A DNA stretch of 64,000 nt from CAVTHW01 sp963734625 (GTDB taxonomy: Bacteria; Acidobacteriota; Terriglobia; Bryobacterales; Bryobacteraceae), in the NCBI GenBank assembly GCA_963734625.1, contig CAVTHW010000003.1, positions 310,001 through 374,000 of the forward strand, in the 5' to 3' direction. Positions 8,076 to 16,334 of the stretch are shown here, piece after piece. Every line of letters begins with the position of its first letter. Within the stretch, counting starts at the first letter, position 1. A model generated the notes under the pieces. The model searched no databases and had not been told where the DNA came from. It saw only the letters and a list, made by a program, of their open reading frames with translations. A program made the translations under genes and the position numbers.

Positions 8076-9247
8076 ACCGCCTGGGCGAGCGCGCGGCACA
8101 GCGGCTCAATCTGATCCACCGCCGGAACGCTGCCCTGAGCCAGTACCGCACTTCCACCGCCGCGCCCGCCAACGGCGGATAGCGCCGTCTTCAGAGTCTG
8201 TCCGGCGTGGAGCCCGGCGTCCGCGGAGACCGCCAGCAGCACCGCCGGGGGATTGTCCACCGCCGCCACGAACAGCGCCTTGGCTTGCGCCGTAAAACCC
8301 TGGGCCAGCCCGCGCACCTCGTCGTCCAAAGACCCTGAAGCCTGGCGGTGCAGCGCCCGCCGCAGGCCATCCGCGCCCGGAGCGGTGGTTTGATACATTT
8401 CACGCCCGCGATACCTGGCCAGTTCCGCCGAGGTCTTGCGCCGGCTCTTGTCGGCCTCCTGAAAGGCCTCGTGCTGGCTCGCGACCAGGGTCGCGGTGTC
8501 GTCCAGGGGCGCCGAGAATATCTTCGCGATCCTCGAGAGAGCCTCGAAATCGGCCCTGGCGCGGCGCACCGCGCGCAGGCCGCAAAGAAACTCGAGGCGC
8601 AGGTCGCCGCGAATCTTCTCCAGCTTGCGGATCAGAACCGGTCCGATCTCTCCGGTCGCGCGGACATGCGTGCCGCCGCAGGCGCTGCGATCCAACCCTT
8701 CGATGCAGACGATGCGCAGCGTCCCTTCGCGATCCGAAGCGCGGCGGAGATCGCGGGCCGCGGAAGCCTCCTCAAAAACCACCGTCACCGGAAGATTTTC
8801 CATTACTCGCTCGTTGACCGCGGCCTCGATAGCAACCACTTCGGCGGCGTCGAGACTTGCCTCCGCCAGGTCTATCGTGGAGGCCGTGGCGCCGAGGTGG
8901 AACCCGACGGTCTCGAGCCCCAGCCGTTCGAACAGTACCGCCGAGAGCAGGTGCTGGCCGCTGTGCTGTTGCATGTGATCGAAGCGGCGGGGCCAGTCGA
9001 CGCGGCACTCCACCTCGAGGCCATCCACGGCGGAAGAGGTGATATGTGCGATGCGCGCGCCCTCGTCGATCACGTCGACGATGTTCGCGCCGGAGATGTC
9101 CCCCAGATCGCCAGGCTGGCCGCCCGAAGCAGGGTAAAAGGCCGTCCGGTCCAGGTAGATTCTTCGCCCGTCATCGGCCCGCTCGATGACGTGAGCGGTG
9201 AATTCGGTCAGGTACGAATCGCTGAAGTAGATCCGCGTCGTGGTCAC
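8072..9247 (-). CDS. Alanyl-tRNA editing protein, AlaX type with DHHA1 domain
   Basis: This 391-residue protein, with a GTG start, resembles the editing half of alanyl-tRNA synthetase without the catalytic domain. Residues about 1-90 form the beta-barrel opening (DRTAFYPASGGQPGDLG). The zinc site follows, with HMQQHSGQHLLSA (HxxxH) and, near residue 190, CGGTHVRATGEIG. A C-terminal DHHA1-like domain (about 250-391) ends in GGRGGGSAVLAQG. Such enzymes hydrolyse Ser or Gly mischarged onto tRNA-Ala in the cytoplasm. It is the longer AlaX form and sits upstream of a convergent permease. Confidence 0.88.
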   Translation of the reverse strand: MTTTRIYFSDSYLTEFTAHVIERADDGRRIYLDRTAFYPASGGQPGDLGDISGANIVDVIDEGARIAHITSSAVDGLEVECRVDWPRRFDHMQQHSGQHLLSAVLFERLGLETVGFHLGATASTIDLAEASLDAAEVVAIEAAVNERVMENLPVTVVFEEASAARDLRRASDREGTLRIVCIEGLDRSACGGTHVRATGEIGPVLIRKLEKIRGDLRLEFLCGLRAVRRARADFEALSRIAKIFSAPLDDTATLVASQHEAFQEADKSRRKTSAELARYRGREMYQTTAPGADGLRRALHRQASGSLDDEVRGLAQGFTAQAKALFVAAVDNPPAVLLAVSADAGLHAGQTLKTALSAVGGRGGGSAVLAQGSVPAVDQIEPLCRALAQAV

Positions 9248-9268
9248 CCGGCCCCCGTCAGGCAGGAC

Positions 9269-9625
9269 TTAAACCCATTCCAGGGCGCCCTTCTTGTATG
9301 CCCAGACGTAGCCTACGATCAGAATGGCCAGAAAAGCGGCCACTTCGGCCACGCCAAACCAGCCCAGCTTATGGTAGCGGACCGCCCACGGGTACAGGAA
9401 GATCGTTTCAACATCGAAGATAACGAACAGGATGGCGATGATGTAGTAACGCACCGTGTAGCGGGCGCGGGAATCGGAGACCGGCCGTATTCCGCATTCG
9501 TAGGCCTCCATTTTGACCGCGTTGGGGTGGGCCGGCCGCAGCAGTTTGGCCAGCAACAGCACCGCCACTGGGAACACCAGCGCGCAAACCAAATAGATGA
9601 AGATGGGAATGTATTGCTGGGGCAT
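9269..9625 (-). CDS. nuoA: NADH-quinone oxidoreductase subunit A
   Basis: This 118-residue protein has three membrane helices in the NuoA arrangement. The family marker YECGIRPVSDSRARYTVRYY follows helix 1, and the helix-2 motif AILFVIFDVETIFLYPWA contains the conserved Asp and Glu. It is a membrane-arm subunit of complex I. It is alone: AlaX follows it and the divergent cysE precedes it, so the other nuo genes must be elsewhere. It may be cotranscribed with alaX, 21 bases downstream. Confidence 0.95.
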   Translation of the reverse strand: MPQQYIPIFIYLVCALVFPVAVLLLAKLLRPAHPNAVKMEAYECGIRPVSDSRARYTVRYYIIAILFVIFDVETIFLYPWAVRYHKLGWFGVAEVAAFLAILIVGYVWAYKKGALEWV

Positions 9626-9669
9626 CCGTTTCTCAATATTATCATGGACCGGGCTACGCCCCGGCGGCC

Positions 9670-10353
9670 GTGAGCGATAATAATACCAAGAAGATGTTCC
9701 GGACCATCAAGGAACAGGTCGATACGATTTTCCGCGAGGATCCCGCCGCCCGAAGCTCGCTCGAGATCTTTCTCTGTTACCCCGGCTTCCACGCCATCCT
9801 CTTGCACCGGCTGGCGCATAAGCTATACGGTAAGAACTGGATGCTGGTCGCCCGGTTGATTTCCCAGTTCAGCCGCGCTCTGACCGGGATCGAGATTCAT
9901 CCCGGCGCGAAGGTGGGCCGCCGGTTCTTCATCGACCACGGCATGGGTGTGGTGATCGGCGAGACGGCCGAAATCGGCGACGACGTGCTGCTCTACCAGG
10001 GCGTGACGCTGGGCGGCACCGGCAAAGAGAAGGGCAAGCGGCATCCGACCGTCGGGAGTCACGTTGTCATCGGCACGGGTGCCAAGGTGCTGGGGAACAT
10101 CCGCATCGGCGACCATGTGCGAATCGGCGCGGGCTCGGTGGTGGTTCACCCCGTGCCGGATCATTCGACCGTGGTTGGCATCCCCGGGCGCATCGTGCGG
10201 GTGAGAGGCGAGGCTCCCGAAGCCGGCCTCGAGCACGGCAAGTTGCCCGACCCTGAGGGCCAGGAGATGGAGGCGCTGGCCAAGCGCGTCGAACAACTGG
10301 AAGCGCAGGTCAAGGAGCTAGTTCACCTCGAAGTTCGCGGTCCGGATGGATGA
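9670..10353 (+). CDS. cysE: Serine O-acetyltransferase
   Basis: This 227-residue enzyme transfers acetyl from acetyl-CoA to serine, the first step of cysteine synthesis. It has a short helical N-terminus (about 1-65) and the left-handed beta-helix of hexapeptide repeats (about 70-165), with IHPGAKVGRRFFIDHGMGVV, the catalytic His/Asp region, and GVTLGGTGKEKGKRHPT for CoA binding. The C-terminal 50 residues are a charged, possibly coiled-coil tail (EALAKRVEQLEAQVKEL). GTG at 9670 is used as start; ATG at 9694 is the alternative. Its last 36 bases overlap the 3' end of the opposite VWFA gene. Confidence 0.92.
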   Translation: MSDNNTKKMFRTIKEQVDTIFREDPAARSSLEIFLCYPGFHAILLHRLAHKLYGKNWMLVARLISQFSRALTGIEIHPGAKVGRRFFIDHGMGVVIGETAEIGDDVLLYQGVTLGGTGKEKGKRHPTVGSHVVIGTGAKVLGNIRIGDHVRIGAGSVVVHPVPDHSTVVGIPGRIVRVRGEAPEAGLEHGKLPDPEGQEMEALAKRVEQLEAQVKELVHLEVRGPDG

Positions 10354-12270
10354 AGTCCCTCCCGCCGAATTCACGGCCCGGACTTCAACCTGGTAAGAGC
10401 CTGGGGCCAGATTGGCCACCGGGGCCACTAGAATCAGGGGCACTACCGGGTTTCCCGTCCGGACGCGATCCGACACGCTGAACGTGCCCGAGTCCACCTT
10501 CTGCTCTCCGGTCTTACGGTCGATCACTCGAAACCTGATCCCCACCGTCGGGGGACTCGCCGTCGAGAGCAGAGGCTCATAGACTTCGACGTAGACCAGG
10601 CACCGCTCGGTTCGATTAAACCGATTGGCGCCATAGGGGGTGAGTTGCCTGCCCGAGGCAACCAGCCTCACCGGGCCTGTCAGCAAGGATCCATCCAAGC
10701 TGGAGGTCAGGTCGGCGGCCGGGCGAACCTCCTTACCCAACGCCAGCCCGCTTACGGCGAGCGCCGTGGAGGCGTAAGATTCGATGACCAGCGGGGCTTC
10801 GAGTTTCCCGAAGCTCTCGCTGCCCCAACCGAGCGCGACTGCCACTCTATAATTCCCGGGCGCTATCTCGAACTGATTCTCGTAGTGGAACGGCTGGCTC
10901 AAGAATGCGTCCGCTTCCTTCTGACTCTCGAATTCCAGCTTCACAATGTCGCTGAAACGCGCGGCCACGGATCCCCCGGAGTTGTAAGCCCGCCCGAGCA
11001 CATTCATCTCGGAATGAATCTTGCCTCCCTGCTTTTGGAACTTCATCCCGGTTGGAAGAATCTCCATGGCCAAATGGACGCGGGCGACATTCGGGGCGGA
11101 ATAGAAGTAGGGAATTTGCATGGAAGCGCTGATGTTGCCTGCCGAAGCACCGGCTGCTCGGGCTTCCATCTCCTTAGCGGCCGGGGTTCCCTCCAACAAT
11201 CCGGCGGGCCTGGCGCTGCAGTAGGCGTTGCGCGCCCGCAGCGTGAGCCCGCTGCCATTCACTCTGACCCGCAGGGCATGGCAGCTTCCCTCGGGCATTT
11301 GCGGCGGCACGTAGCCCAGGATGTAGGATTCATCCTGCTCCTGGGCGATCATTCCAAGCGCCTCCATGACTTGATTCGTATTCTTGACGAAAAGACCGCC
11401 CGTCCCGCGAGCGAGTGCCACCAGCGGCTCCTGGTTGTCGTACTCGCGTTCCACCCGGCTGGGCACGCCGCTGGCCCCTGCCGATGGTATGGGGACGGAC
11501 GTGCTGGGGCTATAGGTGAGCCCCAGACCACGGGCATCAACCGCGTAGATCACCACGTTGGCCATGTTGCAGGCGTCGATCGCAGCCTGAAATTCGTCTT
11601 GGAGGTCCGGCACCAGCGGGAACCCGCCGCTGAGCAATATGAGCGCCTTGCGGCCCCGCACGGTGGCCAGTGATGCCGCGAGTGATTTTATGGAAGACAA
11701 AAACGAGCGAAAGGAATAGATGCCGACGGGGGGAATGGTCGATCCGAAGCCTCCTCTAGCGGGGGCGGGATCCGGGCGTGAAGTAGATACCGTCTCTAGA
11801 GACCCGGCGCCCAGGGCTGTGCCGGAGGCGCGTTTCAGCGGGTCGGCAATGACCGTAAAATTCTGCGCCACCGTCAGGCTGTTGTGAAAATTCACAACCG
11901 CCATGTAACGATCCGGACTCGCGTAGGCATCGACGAAACTCACTACTTGCTGGCGGACGGAGACTTCAGCGGAGGGTGGCAGGGTCGAGTTGTCGAAAAG
12001 GAACACGAAATAGCGTTTCTGCGCGCGCGCGGGCGAGAGCGCGGCCGCCTCCCGGCCGAAGCTGGTAATGGTCTGTTCCTTGTTGTCTTCCCAGACGCGG
12101 AAGTCCTTGGCGCTTAGGCCGCGAACGGGTTTCCCATCGTTGTCGGTCACCACCGCGTCCACCAGCACCAGGCGGCTCTCAGTTCGGATGACAACTTGCG
12201 GGCCGGCGTTCTGGGCGCTGCTCGCTACCGCACCTACGGTCAACAGCATGGCGAGCAAACTGAACCGCAT
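10318..12270 (-). CDS. Secreted VWFA-related acidobacterial protein, module A copy 1
   Basis: About 650 residues. The ATG at 12270 is preferred over 12288 because it follows AGGGA and gives a clean signal peptide (MRFSLLAMLLTVGAVASSAQ). A VWFA-like domain occupies about 25-350, with a degenerate metal site (FDNST where DxSxS is expected) and the ALILLSGGFPLVP strand. It continues with the conserved ESYILGYVPPQMPEGSCHAL segment. A second beta-rich region (about 375-650) is shared only with module A copy 2 and ends in an Ig-like stretch (APVANLAPGSYQVEVRAVNSAGG). It is the last gene of a four-gene operon. The function is unknown; an extracytoplasmic binding role is inferred from the fold. Confidence 0.85.
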   Translation of the reverse strand: MRFSLLAMLLTVGAVASSAQNAGPQVVIRTESRLVLVDAVVTDNDGKPVRGLSAKDFRVWEDNKEQTITSFGREAAALSPARAQKRYFVFLFDNSTLPPSAEVSVRQQVVSFVDAYASPDRYMAVVNFHNSLTVAQNFTVIADPLKRASGTALGAGSLETVSTSRPDPAPARGGFGSTIPPVGIYSFRSFLSSIKSLAASLATVRGRKALILLSGGFPLVPDLQDEFQAAIDACNMANVVIYAVDARGLGLTYSPSTSVPIPSAGASGVPSRVEREYDNQEPLVALARGTGGLFVKNTNQVMEALGMIAQEQDESYILGYVPPQMPEGSCHALRVRVNGSGLTLRARNAYCSARPAGLLEGTPAAKEMEARAAGASAGNISASMQIPYFYSAPNVARVHLAMEILPTGMKFQKQGGKIHSEMNVLGRAYNSGGSVAARFSDIVKLEFESQKEADAFLSQPFHYENQFEIAPGNYRVAVALGWGSESFGKLEAPLVIESYASTALAVSGLALGKEVRPAADLTSSLDGSLLTGPVRLVASGRQLTPYGANRFNRTERCLVYVEVYEPLLSTASPPTVGIRFRVIDRKTGEQKVDSGTFSVSDRVRTGNPVVPLILVAPVANLAPGSYQVEVRAVNSAGGTSSIRTANFEVN

Positions 12271-12284
12271 TGCCGGGTCCCTAT

Positions 12285-13982
12285 TCATGGGATTTCGATT
12301 GCGCCGCTCCGGGTGGAAAACATCTTCCCCTCCGAGTCGCGCACCACCAGGCGAACCATATACCTTCCCGGCTTCACGTTGAAGTCGGTCCTCACGGTGA
12401 TCCCCGAAGTTCCCAACTTTTCGAGCGTCTGATCCAGCAGCCGCATCTGGAGGATCTTCTCGATCCCTCTGATGTAGTTCCCGTTCTCGTCGAACAGCCC
12501 GGAAACGAACGTCAGATTATCCAGGTTTCGCTCTTCAGCTTTTCGAAAGGGGAGTTGGGCGAGGTCCACCCGGGCCAGGACGGCCAGCGTGGCATCCTCC
12601 TCGCCGGTCTTGAAGAACTGGGTATTGAGCTCGAGGGGGAAGTCGCTGCGCTCCTCTCGGGAGTAGAAGGTCTCCGCGATTTCCTGCTTCACCATCCCGG
12701 CCGGGTCGGTCCCGCTGCGCGGGGCGTAGTAGCCGCGGCGCACTTGCAGCGAAAGGCGGGATTTGCGTTTCACCGAGACTTTCAGCTTGTGGTAGCTGCC
12801 GTCAGTCTTAAGATCCGCTGGGGAAAAGCCCAGAATGTATATCAGCTCCGGCGTGGCGGATGTGCGGCGAAACCCGTCGTCCAGGTCATTACTGTTCTGG
12901 AAAAAAGTCCCTCCGGTTCCCGCGGCCAGATCGGCCAGGACACTGGCCTGCTCGAAGGCGCCGGCCCGATCGTAACTGAGCCTGGCTATGATCGCCTCCG
13001 GACTGTAAGCCCTCATCGTGATATCCGGCGCGGAGGTGTACAGCCCGCGCGCGTCCAGCGCGCTCACCAGGACGTTGGCCCTAAGGGCTTGTTCGATGTC
13101 CTCCGCCATCTCCGCAATCGCTTCCTGATACGTCATAAATCCGGGTGAGACCAAAACAATGTTGCGGCGCCCCGGCATCGTGGACATCTTGCGAATCACG
13201 CCCCGAATATTGAGCAGAGTCACGCGCGCTTCCAGGTCGCCCGCCGTCAAAGCCCTTCGGGCGACGGCGTGGGTCAGGGAGATGGCGTCCCGCATCGTCG
13301 GCAAGTTGGCGCAGACCATGGCCTCGGCCGCGGCCACTCTCAGCGCCCCTGCGTCGTTCTTGTTCTCGATCAAGTCCGCCATGTAGTACGTCATCGGCGG
13401 GCATTCCATGGATGGCAGCGCGGACGGCGATTGCGCACGAATGGCGAGCAGCGTCTTGCTCAACAGCGCGCGGTCGGCCGTGAAGTCCAGGGCCGTCTTC
13501 CCGGAGGTGGTGTAGATCGCGGCCCGGTCGCCCGGCTTGAGGTTGGTGGCGAGATGACGGTTGGCGGCGTCGCGGGCGTATACCAGATCGCTAAAGCCCA
13601 AATGCACGTCGTCGAAAAGAAAGGCGACGAAGCTCTGGGGCGTGCTTGCGGACACCGCGGCGTCAGTCCGTTGAGCGAACCCCTTGGTTTGAGCGGCTGG
13701 CTGCGCCGCATAACTCTCCAGCGTGAATCTGGAAATAACCTGGGGTTTTCCGTTGTCTAGAAGCTCGAAATCCTCTCTTTCGAGACCGGATACCGAACGG
13801 CCCTCGCTATCGCGCACCACCACCGGAACCAGCACCAAATCGACTCGGCTTTTGAAGGTTACAGTGTCGGCGCTGGAGGCCAACTCGGCGGCTTTCGGCA
13901 GGGCCGGCTCCTGGCCGCAGAGGGAGAACCCCGCGAGCGCCACGATTGCGATCGCCCGCGCCATTTCGTTCCCGCGTCTCAT
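12285..13982 (-). CDS. Secreted VWFA-related acidobacterial protein, module B copy 1
   Basis: This 565-residue protein has a signal peptide (about 1-24) and a VWFA-like domain (about 40-400) of the acidobacterial type. It opens with FKSRVDLVLVPVVVRDSEGR and has a metal-site region reading AFLFDDVHLGFSD, which departs from the canonical DxSxS. GRRNIVLVSPGFM follows, then a DFTADRALLSKTLLAIRAQSP helix. The C-terminal third (about 420-565) is beta-rich and ends in VKPGRYMVRLVVRDSEGKMF. It is closely similar along its length to module B copy 2 at 16335-18032. It lies five bases after module A copy 2 and just ahead of module A copy 1. Confidence 0.85.
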   Translation of the reverse strand: MRRGNEMARAIAIVALAGFSLCGQEPALPKAAELASSADTVTFKSRVDLVLVPVVVRDSEGRSVSGLEREDFELLDNGKPQVISRFTLESYAAQPAAQTKGFAQRTDAAVSASTPQSFVAFLFDDVHLGFSDLVYARDAANRHLATNLKPGDRAAIYTTSGKTALDFTADRALLSKTLLAIRAQSPSALPSMECPPMTYYMADLIENKNDAGALRVAAAEAMVCANLPTMRDAISLTHAVARRALTAGDLEARVTLLNIRGVIRKMSTMPGRRNIVLVSPGFMTYQEAIAEMAEDIEQALRANVLVSALDARGLYTSAPDITMRAYSPEAIIARLSYDRAGAFEQASVLADLAAGTGGTFFQNSNDLDDGFRRTSATPELIYILGFSPADLKTDGSYHKLKVSVKRKSRLSLQVRRGYYAPRSGTDPAGMVKQEIAETFYSREERSDFPLELNTQFFKTGEEDATLAVLARVDLAQLPFRKAEERNLDNLTFVSGLFDENGNYIRGIEKILQMRLLDQTLEKLGTSGITVRTDFNVKPGRYMVRLVVRDSEGKMFSTRSGAIEIP

Positions 13983-13987
13983 TCCAG

Positions 13988-16320
13988 CTAATTCACTTCT
14001 AGGTTCGTGGTCCGGATGGATGAGATTCCTCCCGACGAATTCACAGCCCGGATTTCAACCTGGTAGGAGCCTGGAGCCAGATTGGCCACCGGGGCCGCAA
14101 GGATGATAGGCACCACCGGGTTTCCCGTCCGTACCCGATCCGACACGCTGAACGTGCCCGAGTCCACCTTCTGCTCTCCAGTCTGCCGATCGATCACCCG
14201 AAGCCGGATGCCAACCGTCGGAGGACTCGTCGTCGAGAGCAGCGGCTCATAGATTTCAAAATAGATCAGGCACCGTTCCGTTCGCTGAAACCGATTGGCG
14301 CCATAGGGGGCGAACTGCAATCCACCCGAAACGAGCGCCTTCGGGCCCGTCAGCAAGGATTCGTCCAAGCCGGAGGTTAAGTCGGCGGCGGGCCGAACCG
14401 CCTTGCTCAGCGCCATCCCGCTTACGGCGAGAGTCTTGGAGGTGTATGGCTCGATGACCAGCGGTGCTTCGTGCTTCCCGAAGCTCTCGCTGCCCAGACT
14501 CAGCGCTATAGCGACCCTGTAATCCCCGGGCGCTATCTCAAACTGATTCTCGTAGTGGAACGGCTGGCTCAGAATGCGTTCGCTTCCTTCTGGCTCTGGA
14601 AGTCCAACTTTACAATATCGCTGAAACGCGCGGCCACCGATCCTTCGGAGTTGTACGCAATCCCGAGCACGTTCATCTCGGAATGGAATTTGCCTCCCTG
14701 CTTCTGGAACTTCATGCCGGTTGGAAGAATCTCCATGGCCAGATAGACGCGGGCGACATTCGGGGCGGAGTAGAAGTAGGGAAGCTGCATCGAAGCGCTG
14801 ATATTGCCGGCTGACGAGCCGGCGGCGCGGGTCTCCAGTTCCCTCGCGGCCTGGGTTCCCGCCAACACTCCGGCGGGTTTGACGCTGCAGTAGGAGTTGC
14901 GCGCCCGCACCGTTAGCCCGCTGCCGTTCACTTTGACCCGCAGGGCATGGCAACTTCCCTCGGGCACCTGCGGAGGAACGTAGCCGAGCAGGTAGTATTC
15001 GTCCTGCTCCTGAGCAACTCTGCCAATCGCCTCCATGATCTGACTCGTATTCTTGAAGAACAGACCGCCCGTCCCGCTAGCGATTGCGGCAAGCGGCCCC
15101 TGATTGTCGTACTGGCGTTCCCCGAGGCCTGAAGGACTCTCCGGAATGCTTGTGCCGCGCGTAGTGGGCATGCCGCCGGGTGTTGTACCGCCGCCTGGCG
15201 TTGTACTGCCGCCTGGTGTTGTGCCGCGACCGGGTGTTGTGCCGCCACCGGGTGTTGTGCCTCCGCCGGGTGTTGTGCCGCCGCCGGGTGTTGTGCCGCC
15301 GCCGGGTGGTGTGCCGCCGCCGGGTGGTGTGCCACCGCCGGGTGGTGTGCCGCCGCCGGTTTGGCCGCCGCTGCCGCCCTGCCCTCCTCCTTGGCTTGGA
15401 GTCTGGACCAGAGCCAAATCGAAACCGGTCTTCGAATTGCTTGGGACAGATCCTGACACCATACCGCCCAACGCTCCCGAAAGACGGGCCAAGAGCGAAC
15501 TCGAGAGTGCCGGTGCTCCGTTGATGCTTGAGGTGAAGCCGGAGCCCAGGCCCCGGGCATCAACCGCATAAACCGCTACGTTCGCCTGGTTGCACGCCTG
15601 GATCGTGGACTGGAGGTCCTGAGTGAGCTCGGGCAATAGCGGGAAGCCGCCGCTGAGTAATATGAGCGCCTTGCGGCCCCGAACGCTCGCCAACGATGCG
15701 GCCAGCGCTCTGACAGAGGACAGCAGCGCGCGAGAAGAGTAAGTATCGAAGCTGGCTCCAATTGGGTTCTGTCCGAAGCCCCCGCGGCTGGCGGCGGCGC
15801 CAGTCGATGAAGACGACGCCGTTACTGTAGACCCGGCGCCCTGGACTGCGCCGGCGGCGCGCTTCAGCTTGTCCGCCATGGCCGTGAAATCCTGAGCCAC
15901 CGTCAAGCTGATGCGGTTAAAGTTCACAACCGCCATGTAGCGATCCGGGCTGGCGAAAGCGTCGATGAACTTCACGACTTCCTGGCGGGTCGTGAGTTCA
16001 GCCGAGGGTGAAACGGTCGAGTTGTCAAAGAAGAATACCAGATAGCGCTTCTGCGACCGCTCGGGCAAGAGCGTGGCTCTCTCCACGCCGAAACTCGAAA
16101 TGGCCTGCTCCTTGTTGTCTTCCCAAACCCGAAAGTCCTTGACGCTGAGGTCCCGAACAGGCTTGCCCTTTCTATCAGTCACGACGGCGTCCACCAGGAC
16201 CAGGCGACTCTCGGTTCGGATGGTTACCTGCGGGCCAGAAGACGAAGCCGGGGCCGCGTTCTGGGCGGTTATCGCCGGAGCAGCAGCCGACAGCAGCAGA
16301 ACTAGAAAACCAAACCGCAT
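13988..16320 (-). CDS. Secreted VWFA-related acidobacterial protein, module A copy 2 (frameshifted)
   Basis: A paralogue of the 10318-12270 gene. ATG 16320 is chosen because it sits seven bases after AAAGGAGG and opens a signal peptide (MRFGFLVLLLSAAAPAITAQ). The VWFA domain is followed, at about 15171-15350, by a repeat-encoded GGGTPP/GGGTTP segment that copy 1 lacks. The frame breaks at 14571, where the coding strand has GCATTCTGAGCC and copy 1 has GCATTCTTGAGCC. The missing base turns Leu into a TGA stop and splits the gene into 16320-14569 and a 190-residue tail ending at 13988. Restored, it would be 777 residues. The tail remains clearly conserved, which argues for a recent change or a sequencing error. 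Confidence 0.8.
15171..15350. repeat. 18-bp tandem repeat, ten units, coding for a Gly-Thr-Pro tract
   Basis: Ten consecutive 18-base units with consensus CGCCGCCGGGTGTTGTGC on the plus strand lie inside module A copy 2. Three central units are nearly identical and the outer ones drift by one to three bases. On the coding strand they read as a hexapeptide repeat of the GGGTPP/GGGTTP kind, a flexible linker. The corresponding place in copy 1 has no such insert, so the array expanded after the duplication. Confidence 0.9.
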
Positions 16321-16334
16321 TGCGACGCCTCCTT

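Noticed and set aside
15171..15350. CRISPR array
   Set aside because: Units are contiguous without spacers and keep the protein frame.
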